Origin: Planctomycetota bacterium
GTDB taxonomy: Bacteria; Planctomycetota; UBA1135; UBA2386
Reading direction: 5' to 3'
NCBI GenBank assembly: GCA_020425885.1
Contig: JAGQRA010000355.1
Span: forward strand, 1 to 10,867
Length of the DNA: 10,867 nucleotides
In this document: piece after piece, positions 1 to 7,056 of the stretch
Position numbering within the stretch: position 1 is the first letter of the stretch
How the letters are laid out: the number at the start of each line of letters is the position of its first letter
Position numbers and translations under genes: made by a program
Notes under the pieces: generated by a model
The model's input: the letters and a program-made list of their open reading frames with translations, nothing else
Databases searched by the model: none
What the model was told of the DNA's origin: nothing

Positions 1-2191
1 CGCGCCTGCCGGTTGCCAGCGCCTGCGCGATCAGATTGGTGATCGTCTGCGACTTGCCGGTTCCCGGTGGCCCTTCGAGCACGAACGTCCGCCCGGCGGC
101 GCCGGCGAGCACCGCCGCCAGCTGCGAGCTGTCGGCGTCCTTCGGGCAGAAGATCTCGTCCGGATCGAGATCGTCGAGCTCGTCGCGGGCCAGCTCGGGA
201 ACCTCCTGCGCGAAGCCCGCGCCCGGAGTCTCGACCAGATGGCGCAACACCGGGCTCTGCATCAGGTCGTCGCGATCGGCGAGATCGAGCCACATCAGGT
301 ACTTGGTGAACGAGAAGAAGCCGATCTGCGCCGTGGTCTCGACCTCCCACCGCGGCATGCCGAGCGCCGCCGCGCGGAACGTGGCCAACACCGCGGCGAC
401 GTCGACGCCGTGGTCGTCCTCGGGCACGGCGTCGATCGCGACCTCGAGGTCGAAGTCGCGGCGCAGCAGCTGCAGCAGGGTCTGGTTGATGCGCGGCTCG
501 GCGTCGTCGAGCACGACCCGGAAGCCCTCCTGCACCGAGGTCCGCTCGACCGAGATCGGCAACAGCAGCAGCGGCGCCCGCCGCGCCTTCTCCGCTTGCG
601 GCGTCTCGAACCAACGCAGGAACCCGACCGCGAGGTAGAGCGTGTTGGCGCCGCTCTCCTCGAGCGTCGTGCGCGCATGGCGGTAGATCTGCACCAGCCT
701 GGCCTCGAGATCCTCGACCTCGTGATCGGCGCGTAACCGGCCGGCCCGCAGCTCTTCGGCCAGGTACGCGGCCATGACGTCGACCCCGGTGCGTTGCTCG
801 GCCAACGCCAGGTCGCGCGGGTCGTCGCCCTGGCCGATGGCCGGACGTTCGCGCACGCGCATCTTCGCCGCATGCTGCATCCGGTCCTCGAGCGCGCCGA
901 GATCGTGGGCGCACAGCCGGATGGTCTTCTTCGTCTCGCGGAAGTTGAGCAGCCGGTTGAACATCGTCAGATCGAGCAGCCTGCTCTTCCAATGCTCGAG
1001 CCGATCCTTGATCTCGTTTCGCTGTTCGGGCGCGACGTCGTCGACCGGAGCGCCATCGTCCGGCGTCGAACGCGAGTGCGGCGCGGGCTCCGATGCCGGT
1101 GACGACAGCGGCGCGGACGCCGGCGGCAGGTCGGACGATGGGGCCTCGACGGCGTGGAAGGCGCTGACCCGCGGCGGCAACGGCCGGATGCCGGCCCGCC
1201 GCGCCGCGTGCACGTCGATCGCGACGCGGAAGTCCGCGTCGGCATCGAGATGGCCGCGCGCCGCCCTGCGCGCCACCTCGAACGGCTGCGCCGCCGAGCA
1301 GCAGCTCATCGTGCATTCGACCACGGCCAGCACGCCGAGGTCGCAGCGCTTGCGCAGCTCGACCGCCGGCCCGATCGTGGCCTCGGCCGTCGAACCGTCC
1401 TGCAGCCAGACGCCGACGAAGGCGTGCTCGCGCTGCATCACGACCAGCGGGTGCAGCCCGATGTGTTCGAGCAGCGCCGCGTAGAGCAGCGCCAGGTCGA
1501 AGCAGGTGCCGAGCCGGTCGCCGAGCACCTGCTCCGGCGTCCGCACCTTCTGGCCATGCGCCTCGAAGCTCGGCGGTGGACTGACGTAGGTGATCGCGTG
1601 CGCGGCGAGCGACTCGTGCACCGCCGCCAGCATCGCCAGCGTCCGCGACGGGTCCCGGCGGTGATAACCATCGAGCGCGCCATTGCCGGTCGCCCGCTGC
1701 AGCCGTTCGGCAACTGCGTGCAGCAGCGGCGCCAGTCCCGGGTGGTTCGGCGAGACGAAGGCGGCCAGCAACTCGGGCAACGGCCGAAGACCAGGCCATT
1801 CGTTGTAGGCCAGCAACTCGATGGCCTGCACCGCCTCGCCGAGAACGGCGTCGGGCCGGCCCTCGACGCGCGCGGCATCCGGGTCGACTGCGGGACCGAG
1901 CACGGTGACGCGCACCTCGCCGCGAACGCGCTCGAGCTGATTGGCCAGCGCGCCGGCGTCCAGCCGCGGATCCGGCTTCAGTTCGACCCGCCCCCCGACC
2001 GGCAGCGCCGCCACCCGCAACTCGAGCGGCGCGGCAAACGGCGGCTCGAACGCGATCGTCACCGCGAGGTCCGCGAGCGCGCCGTCGCCGCCGTTCTGCA
2101 ACACGACCGCGCGCAACCAGGGTACCGCGCTCTGCTGCATCGCGTAGCACAGGCGCGGCTCACAACGCAGTTCGATCGACAGGCCGGACAT
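1..2191 (-). CDS. DUF4011-type superfamily 1 helicase, N-terminal part (gene runs off the left edge)
   Basis: The frame is open from an ATG at 2191 to base 2, giving 730 residues with no stop; an in-frame TGA (2201-2203) closes it upstream. Residues about 395-600 carry the DUF4011 signature, including 'KSRLLDLTMFNRLLNF' at about 402-417. A Gln-containing segment near residue 690 precedes a clear Walker A, 'GPPGTGKSQT' at 707-716, after which the window ends. Ahead of DUF4011 is a transglutaminase-like stretch with 'GTCFD' (Cys230) and 'EHAFVGVW' (His256), then a Pro/Ser/Ala-rich linker. Family members are usually over 1500 residues and continue with superfamily 1 helicase motifs, often a Vsr-like nuclease and DUF3320; that layout has been reported among antiphage defence genes (Hhe-type). 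Helicase motifs II-VI and any nuclease lie outside the window, so the defence role is inference. The gene starts 83 bp after the GH95 stop on the same strand. No clear ribosome binding site is seen. Confidence 0.85.
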   Translation of the reverse strand, partial: MSGLSIELRCEPRLCYAMQQSAVPWLRAVVLQNGGDGALADLAVTIAFEPPFAAPLELRVAALPVGGRVELKPDPRLDAGALANQLERVRGEVRVTVLGPAVDPDAARVEGRPDAVLGEAVQAIELLAYNEWPGLRPLPELLAAFVSPNHPGLAPLLHAVAERLQRATGNGALDGYHRRDPSRTLAMLAAVHESLAAHAITYVSPPPSFEAHGQKVRTPEQVLGDRLGTCFDLALLYAALLEHIGLHPLVVMQREHAFVGVWLQDGSTAEATIGPAVELRKRCDLGVLAVVECTMSCCSAAQPFEVARRAARGHLDADADFRVAIDVHAARRAGIRPLPPRVSAFHAVEAPSSDLPPASAPLSSPASEPAPHSRSTPDDGAPVDDVAPEQRNEIKDRLEHWKSRLLDLTMFNRLLNFRETKKTIRLCAHDLGALEDRMQHAAKMRVRERPAIGQGDDPRDLALAEQRTGVDVMAAYLAEELRAGRLRADHEVEDLEARLVQIYRHARTTLEESGANTLYLAVGFLRWFETPQAEKARRAPLLLLPISVERTSVQEGFRVVLDDAEPRINQTLLQLLRRDFDLEVAIDAVPEDDHGVDVAAVLATFRAAALGMPRWEVETTAQIGFFSFTKYLMWLDLADRDDLMQSPVLRHLVETPGAGFAQEVPELARDELDDLDPDEIFCPKDADSSQLAAVLAGAAGRTFVLEGPPGTGKSQTITNLIAQALATGRR

Positions 2192-2274
2192 TGACGAGGA
2201 TCAGGCTACGTGGGAGGCCGGTGGCGCTCTATGGCGAACTGCAGGTCGCAAGGAGCCGGCCGGAGATCTCCGCC

Positions 2275-4659
2275 TCACCTGCGAACACCGTCTCCGAGCC
2301 CGCCACCGGGAATGATCGCGGTATTGCCCGCCTGCAACGAGTAGTCGGCACACAGATCGACCCCCTGACAGCGCACCGACAACGGCTTGCCGCGCCGGCT
2401 GCGAACGACCGCCCGCTGCAGTCTGCCGCCGCGCCATTCGATGTCGATGACGAAGCCGCCGCGCGCGCACAGTCCGGCGACCGTGCCGTCGGGCCAGGCC
2501 GCGGGCAGCGCCGGCAGCAGTTCGATCACGTCGCCGTGACTCTGCAGCAGCATCTCGGCGATGCCGGCCGCGCCGCCGAAGTTGCCGTCGATCTGGAACG
2601 GCGGGTGGTTGTCGAACAGGTTGGGATGGGTCGACTTGCCGAGCAGGGCCTGCAGGTTCTGCCACGCCGCCTCGCCGTCGCCGAGCCGCGCCATGAAGTT
2701 GACGATCCAGGCGCGGCTCCAGCCGGTGTGGCCGCCGCCGTGCGACAGCCGGTGATCGAGACTCTTGCGCGCCGCGGCAGCGAGTTCGAGCGAGCGCTCG
2801 CGCAGGATCTGCGCGCCGGGGTGCAAGGCGTAGAGGTGACTCATGTGCCGATGTCCGGGCTCGGGCTCCTCGAACTCCTCGTTCCACTCGAGCAAGCGAC
2901 CGTCGCTGCCGATCTGCAACCCCTGCAGCCGCCGATGCGCCGCCGCCACCTCGCGCACGAAGCGATCGTCGATGCCCAGTTCGGCCGCGACCTCGAGCAC
3001 GTTCCAGAACAGCTCGTAGATGATCTGCTGATCCATCGCCGGCCCCATCGTCACGTGCGCGATCACGCCATCCTTGGTCCGGAACGAGTTCTCGGGCGAC
3101 ATCGACGGCCCCGACACCAGCTTGCCGGTCTTCGGATCCTCGACCAGGTAGCCGAGGAAGAACCGCGCCGCGCCTCGCAGCACCGGCCACGCCCGTTCGC
3201 GCAGGAACTCACGATCGCCGGTGAAGCGCCAGTGCTCGACCATGTGCGACGTGCACCACGCCCCGCCCACCGGCCACATCCCCCATCGCGTGCTGCCGAT
3301 CGGCGAGGTGAATCCCCAGGCGTCGGTGACGTGGTGCGCGACCCAGCCGTCGCACCCGTACAGCTCCTTCGCTGTCCGCTGCCCGGCCGGCACCAGCGAC
3401 TCGATCAGGTCGAAGAACGGCAGATGACACTCGCTCAGGTTGCAGACCTCGGCCGGCCAGTAGTTCATCTGCAGGTTGATGTTGATGTGGTAGTCGGCGT
3501 TCCACGGCGCGTCGATGTGCCGGTTCCACAGCCCCTGCAGGTTGGCCGGCATCGTGCCTGGCCGTGAACTCGCGATCAGCAGGTAGCGCCCGAACTGGAA
3601 GTAGGTCGCCAGCAGATCCGGATCGCTCCTGCCCTCGCGCACCGCGGCCAGCCGCCGATCGATCGGCTCGCTGCGCGCCTCGCGCCCGCCGAGGTCCAGC
3701 GCGACGCGATCGAACAGCGCGCGGTGATCGCCGAAGTGATCGCCGCGCAGGTCGTCGACCGCGCGCTCCGACGCCGCCTCGAGCTGCGCCTTCGCCCGCG
3801 CCAGCGCCGCCGCGCCGTCGACCAGCCGCTGCAGCCCGAGCCCGCTGCCGAAGCTCGTCGCCGCGCTCACCAGCAACGTCACCTGCCGGTGGCCGCGCAC
3901 GACGAGCCGCGGCCCGGCCGGCACCCCGCCCTCGCCCGACATCTCGCCGTCCTTGACGCGCAGCCAGCAGAGGAACCGTACGCCCTCGTGCTGTTTGCCG
4001 GCATCGGCCCGCCCGCTCATGCGCAGCGTCCGTTCGTCGACGCGTTCGACGGTCGCCGCCGCCTCGCGGCCTAGGTTCACCTCGCAGTCGAACGCCTCGT
4101 CGCCGTCCGACGCGATGCTGACCACCAGCACCTGATCGACCGCGCTGCAGAACACCTCGCGCACGAACGTGACCGCGCCGACCTTGTAGCTCGTCCGCGC
4201 GATCGCCGTCTCGAGATCGAGCTCGCGCCGATAGTCGGTCGCGACTTCGTGGCCGGGAAACGCGATGGTCAGTTCGCCGAGCGTCTGATGACTGCGGATC
4301 CACCGCTCCGACATGAACTGCGCCTGCACCAGCTTCTCGGCCGCCGCGTAGTCGCCGGCGAACAGCAGTTCACGCGCGCGAGCGAGGTGCTCGTGCGCGC
4401 CGTGACGATCGCGATCGGTGCGGCTGCCGGCCCAAAGGGAATCCTCGTTGAGCTGGATCCGTTCGGCCGCAGGATCGCCGAAGACCATGCCACCGAGACG
4501 ACCGTTGCCGACCGGGTAGGCCGCGTCCCAGTTGGCGGCGGGAGCGTCGTGCCAGAGCCAGCGCGGCGACTGGGCGCGCAGGGTCGTTGTGGGCGTGGCG
4601 ACGAATGCGACGGCGGCGACGACGGCAAGGTCGGCGGCGAAAGCGAGGAGCATGCGCAT
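2275..4659 (-). CDS. Secreted GH95-family glycoside hydrolase, probable alpha-L-fucosidase
   Basis: The product is 794 residues, normal for GH95. The chosen start gives a signal peptide: a hydrophobic core at residues 4-22 and likely cleavage near 'TLRAQ' (about 29-30). The frame is open up to 4980, but that extension is Arg/Pro-rich, has no family match I can see, and overlaps a gene on the other strand; ATG 4653 is an alternative two codons in. Domains are an N-terminal beta-sandwich (about 36-290, opening with '[13 protein letters not shown]'), an alpha/alpha barrel (about 300-690) and a C-terminal beta domain. Family-typical segments are '[12 protein letters not shown]' (Asn393/Asn395), '[10 protein letters not shown]' (Glu523, expected general acid), '[10 protein letters not shown]' and 'FQIDGNFGG' (Asp691). 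By analogy with AfcA of Bifidobacterium these are the Asn pair, Glu and Asp that invert alpha-1,2-fucosyl linkages. L-galactosidase activity also occurs in the family. No sulfatase, transporter or other glycosidase is next to it, so the natural glycan is unknown. Confidence 0.93.
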   Translation of the reverse strand: MRMLLAFAADLAVVAAVAFVATPTTTLRAQSPRWLWHDAPAANWDAAYPVGNGRLGGMVFGDPAAERIQLNEDSLWAGSRTDRDRHGAHEHLARARELLFAGDYAAAEKLVQAQFMSERWIRSHQTLGELTIAFPGHEVATDYRRELDLETAIARTSYKVGAVTFVREVFCSAVDQVLVVSIASDGDEAFDCEVNLGREAAATVERVDERTLRMSGRADAGKQHEGVRFLCWLRVKDGEMSGEGGVPAGPRLVVRGHRQVTLLVSAATSFGSGLGLQRLVDGAAALARAKAQLEAASERAVDDLRGDHFGDHRALFDRVALDLGGREARSEPIDRRLAAVREGRSDPDLLATYFQFGRYLLIASSRPGTMPANLQGLWNRHIDAPWNADYHININLQMNYWPAEVCNLSECHLPFFDLIESLVPAGQRTAKELYGCDGWVAHHVTDAWGFTSPIGSTRWGMWPVGGAWCTSHMVEHWRFTGDREFLRERAWPVLRGAARFFLGYLVEDPKTGKLVSGPSMSPENSFRTKDGVIAHVTMGPAMDQQIIYELFWNVLEVAAELGIDDRFVREVAAAHRRLQGLQIGSDGRLLEWNEEFEEPEPGHRHMSHLYALHPGAQILRERSLELAAAARKSLDHRLSHGGGHTGWSRAWIVNFMARLGDGEAAWQNLQALLGKSTHPNLFDNHPPFQIDGNFGGAAGIAEMLLQSHGDVIELLPALPAAWPDGTVAGLCARGGFVIDIEWRGGRLQRAVVRSRRGKPLSVRCQGVDLCADYSLQAGNTAIIPGGGLGDGVRR

Positions 4660-4823
4660 CGCCGCAGCGTGGCGAGGCGGGTGTGTCAGGGCAAGCGGGA
4701 GGGTGCCAGCTTCCTTGCTGCGAGCCAACCCGACGCAGCAGTCCCGAGCCGAACGCCAGTGGCGAAGTACCCCACGACACCGTGGCTCGATGCTGAGCGA
4801 AGGATACGGTAGGCGATGGAAGC
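4660..4823. promoter_or_regulatory. Divergent spacer between the GH95 gene and the SLATT-like gene
   Basis: This 164-bp gap separates two outward-facing start codons, so promoters for both genes probably lie here. I could not pick out convincing -35/-10 pairs. Two short perfect hairpins are present: CGCC-AGT-GGCG at 4754-4764 and CCACG-ACAC-CGTGG at 4772-4785. They may be operator-like or chance in GC-rich DNA. The regulatory role is inferred from gene orientation only. Confidence 0.3.
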
Positions 4824-5219
4824 ATGACCGATCAACAGGACGTCCCACCACACATTCTCCAATGCCTTGCGACATGGGACCGAATGGCCACTCAGCTACA
4901 GTGGACGCACGTGACACTGGGGCTTCTCGCCACCATCTTGTCGTTGACGGTAGCGGCGTTCGCATCGTTCTTGACGCCAATCTGGATCACCGTGTTCTCG
5001 TTCCTCGCGTCCGTCAGCCTTGCCCTCCTCACCAGCTTTCGTGTCGGCCAGAAGGCGGGCGACCTTCGCGCTGGCTGGCGCCATCTTTCGGTAGCGTTGA
5101 TGAGGTTCCGGAGTCAGCCTGATTACACGGTGGCAGATCTCATCACGGCCTACGGGGAGGCAGAGACCATGCTCGGCGATGTTCAGTATTCTCCATCCAA
5201 AGGCGCGGATCCGGCCTGA
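4824..5219 (+). CDS. Small two-TM protein, SLATT-like
   Basis: The product is 131 residues. A short soluble N-terminus (1-27, containing '[10 protein letters not shown]') leads into two closely spaced membrane helices, about 28-50 and 53-72. A basic, helical cytoplasmic tail follows ('[16 protein letters not shown]', then '[15 protein letters not shown]'). This order matches SLATT domains, the 2TM effectors associated with SMODS (CD-NTase-like) and SLOG proteins, which are proposed to form pores that kill or arrest infected cells. The assignment rests on architecture and general residue pattern, not an alignment. No nucleotide cyclase, SLOG, reverse transcriptase or other usual partner is adjacent. 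The gene is less GC-rich than its surroundings (35 of 60 bases G/C at 4921-4980, versus 45 of 60 at 1201-1260 in the helicase), which suggests transfer. ATG 4824 is preceded by GGAAG, but too close to be an ideal ribosome binding site. It could also be an unrelated small membrane protein. Confidence 0.7.
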   Translation: MTDQQDVPPHILQCLATWDRMATQLQWTHVTLGLLATILSLTVAAFASFLTPIWITVFSFLASVSLALLTSFRVGQKAGDLRAGWRHLSVALMRFRSQPDYTVADLITAYGEAETMLGDVQYSPSKGADPA

Positions 5220-5266
5220 TCAAGGTCAGCAGTCGGCGGCGCCACGGGCTGCCACCGAAACCCATG

Positions 5267-5298
5267 GATGTTGATCAGACTTGGACGATGTGATCAGA
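5267..5298. repeat. Short imperfect direct repeat with TGATCA palindromes
   Basis: GATGTTGATCAGA (5267-5279) is repeated as GATGTGATCAGA (5287-5298) with one base missing. Both copies contain the palindrome TGATCA (5272-5277 and 5291-5296), and a third TGATCA at 5217-5222 overlaps the stop codon of the upstream gene. The repeats straddle the start of the small TM gene, so they could be a regulator-binding site. Chance is also possible; no function is claimed. Confidence 0.4.
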
Positions 5299-5472
5299 GC
5301 CCTCGGACGCGGGGTGCTTCGGCTACTCCGCCCGCTTCTCGCTGACCTCCCGTCCGAGTTCTGGCTCGGCCTGTTCGCGATGCTCGCACTTCTCGGGATC
5401 GTCGGCCTGCTCGGGTTCGCCTTCCTGCGTCGTCACCGGCTTCACGGTCCCGATCAGGATTCGGTCGACTGA
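5281..5472 (+). CDS. Small single-TM protein of unknown function
   Basis: The product is 63 residues, beginning at a TTG; a stop just upstream (5272-5274) limits the frame, and GTG 5290 is an alternative start. Residues 1-22 could form an amphipathic, basic helix ('DDVIRALGRGVLRLLRPLL'). One strong membrane helix follows at about 27-50, then a short basic and polar tail ('RRHRLHGPDQDSVD'). I recognise no family. The gene lies 61 bp after the SLATT-like gene on the same strand, so the two may be co-transcribed, and both are membrane proteins. The unusual start codon, the short length and the lack of a ribosome binding site leave real doubt that it is translated. Confidence 0.4.
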   Translation: MDDVIRALGRGVLRLLRPLLADLPSEFWLGLFAMLALLGIVGLLGFAFLRRHRLHGPDQDSVD

Positions 5473-5754
5473 CATGTTCACGCATTCGTGATTCGAGAGG
5501 GGCGAGAGGGCTACGGCGACGGCACCCTGACACTCGATTTCGATTCGTCTCGGCATGGGCTACGGCATGGACTTCGCCTTACCCCAACGCGGCTTCGTCC
5601 GATTCGCCGTCAATCGCTTCTGGCAGGTTCTGCGGGCCGCTCCATCGAACGCTTCTGCACCCCCACACTCCCGGCGCTGACACTCTACGCTACGCGCTCG
5701 CCACACTGCGGGCCCGGACACCCACACCCGCATCACCCTCGACTCACCGAAACC
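5473..5754. other. Intergenic leader upstream of the propeller-like gene
   Basis: These 282 bp hold no convincing gene. The downstream frame stays open leftwards to 5488, but its translation is Arg/Pro/His-rich and lacks the signal peptide context. A minor hairpin, CACG-CATT-CGTG, lies just after the preceding stop without a T-run. The promoter of the downstream secreted protein is probably here; I could not locate it. Confidence 0.35.
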
Positions 5755-6906
5755 ATGCACTCACCGCGCAACCTCCTGCTCGCCCTCGCCGCGCCGGTCG
5801 CGTTCGCCGCGTTCCCGGCCAACGCCCCGTCGCAGGGCGACCTGCTCTACACCATGAGCGACTCGCTGCACGTCGTCGACCTGGCGACGATGAACACGGT
5901 CGCGACGATCCCGGTGCTCGACCAGGCCAACAACGGCGCCAACTGGAGCAACGGCATGGCGCGCGACCCGGTGACCGGGATGGTCTGGGCCATCATCCGC
6001 TTCTACCCCACGATCGGAACGCGCCGGCTCTGCACGCTCGATCTGACGACCGGCGTGGCGACGATCGTCGGCACCTTGACCGATCGCTTCGCGTCGATCG
6101 CATTCCGCCAGGACGGCACGCTGTTCGGCGTCACCGGCGACGGCGCCAACGTGCCGGAGACCCTCTACACGATCGACAAGACGACCGCGCAGGCGACGTT
6201 CGTGGCGACGCTCGGCAACGGCAACGACGGCGAGGCGATCACGTTCGGTATGGACGGCCTGCTCTACCACGCCTCGGGCAACGGCGTGCCGAACGTCGAC
6301 CAGATCTTCGAGTCGATCGACACCGGCAACGGCAACGCCGTGAGCAACATCACCCTGTCGGGCTACGACAGCCTCGAGGTGCTGGCGATGACCCCGTACG
6401 CGGGCGACCTGATGCTCGCCTGCACGCTGAACTGGGACCTGCTCGCGGTCACCACGAGCGGCCACGTGTCGCTGCTCGGCACGCTCTGGAATCACGACAG
6501 CAAGGGGATCGTCATCGTGCCGAGCCCGTCGACGCAGGCCCATTTCCGCGCCTACGGCAGCGGCTGCCAGGCCAGCGGCGGCGCGATCCCGATCCTCATC
6601 GGCTCGGGCACTCCCATCGCCGGCCGGTCGGTATCGCTGCAGCTGCGACTGACGCCGACCCAGAGCTTCGGCCTCCTGGCCTGGGGCAGCGGCAGCAACG
6701 CCCTGCAGCTGCCGTGGACGACGTGCCAGCTCGAGGTCAGCCCGCTGCTGGTGACCGACGGCTTCGTCACCCCGGCCAGTGGCATCACCACGTTCCCGAT
6801 CGTGTTGCCACCCGCCTTCCCGCCGATCGATCTGTATCTGCAGTGCGGCGTCGTCGATGGCGGCCTGTTCGCGCTCAGCAACGCGGTGCGGATGCACACG
6901 CGTTGA
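5755..6906 (+). CDS. Secreted beta-propeller-like protein with a planctomycete-type C-terminal module
   Basis: The product is 383 residues. ATG 5755 was chosen because it gives a classic signal peptide (hydrophobic core about 6-20, likely cleavage near 'FPANA'). The body, about 28-258, is built of recurring beta-rich units such as 'LHVVDLATMNTVATI', 'LCTLDLTTGVATIVGTL', 'LYTIDKTTAQATFVATL' and 'LLAVTTSGHVSLLGTL'. This is the pattern of a WD40/YVTN-like propeller of roughly six blades, which usually binds rather than catalyses. Residues about 264-383 are a distinct module beginning 'FRAYGSGCQASGG' and ending 'LSNAVRMHTR', with Cys271, Cys324 and Cys364; I know such endings from secreted planctomycete proteins, where they may serve in anchoring or sorting. 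No catalytic residues are visible and the ligand is unknown. The gene stands apart from its neighbours with gaps of 282 and 150 bp. Confidence 0.85.
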   Translation: MHSPRNLLLALAAPVAFAAFPANAPSQGDLLYTMSDSLHVVDLATMNTVATIPVLDQANNGANWSNGMARDPVTGMVWAIIRFYPTIGTRRLCTLDLTTGVATIVGTLTDRFASIAFRQDGTLFGVTGDGANVPETLYTIDKTTAQATFVATLGNGNDGEAITFGMDGLLYHASGNGVPNVDQIFESIDTGNGNAVSNITLSGYDSLEVLAMTPYAGDLMLACTLNWDLLAVTTSGHVSLLGTLWNHDSKGIVIVPSPSTQAHFRAYGSGCQASGGAIPILIGSGTPIAGRSVSLQLRLTPTQSFGLLAWGSGSNALQLPWTTCQLEVSPLLVTDGFVTPASGITTFPIVLPPAFPPIDLYLQCGVVDGGLFALSNAVRMHTR

Positions 6907-7056
6907 TTCGCCGAGAACAGTCCCTCCGTCCGTTCTTCTTCGCGGCGGCTCGGCCAGTCGCCCTTGTTGCCAGGGAGCTGGTTCGATGACTCCGGTCACT
7001 CGTAGCACTGTTGTCCCGCCCCGTGTCCCCCGCGAGTTGCGAGTAGGATCGCCGGC

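Noticed and set aside
2191..3567. A 458-codon open frame on the plus strand opposite the GH95 gene
   Set aside because: It is the antisense of a well-supported enzyme. Its translation is Arg/Pro/Ala/His-rich with no motif, as expected for a shadow frame in GC-rich DNA.
4660..4980. A 107-codon N-terminal extension of the GH95 frame
   Set aside because: It overlaps the SLATT-like gene, has no domain-like sequence, and would bury the signal peptide that begins at the internal ATG 4659.
6910..6954. A possible terminator stem (GCCGAG with CTCGGC) after the propeller-like gene
   Set aside because: The 6-bp stem has a loop of more than 30 nt and no T-run, so it is not persuasive.
5761..7008. A 415-codon minus-strand frame opposite the propeller-like gene
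   Set aside because: The composition is extremely Arg/Ala/Val/Gln-rich with no secondary-structure logic, while the plus-strand frame has a signal peptide, repeats and a known C-terminal module.
7011..7049. A possible promoter (TTGTCC and TAGGAT) ahead of the beta-lactamase-like gene
   Set aside because: The spacing between the two boxes is 27 bp, too long for a standard sigma-70 promoter.
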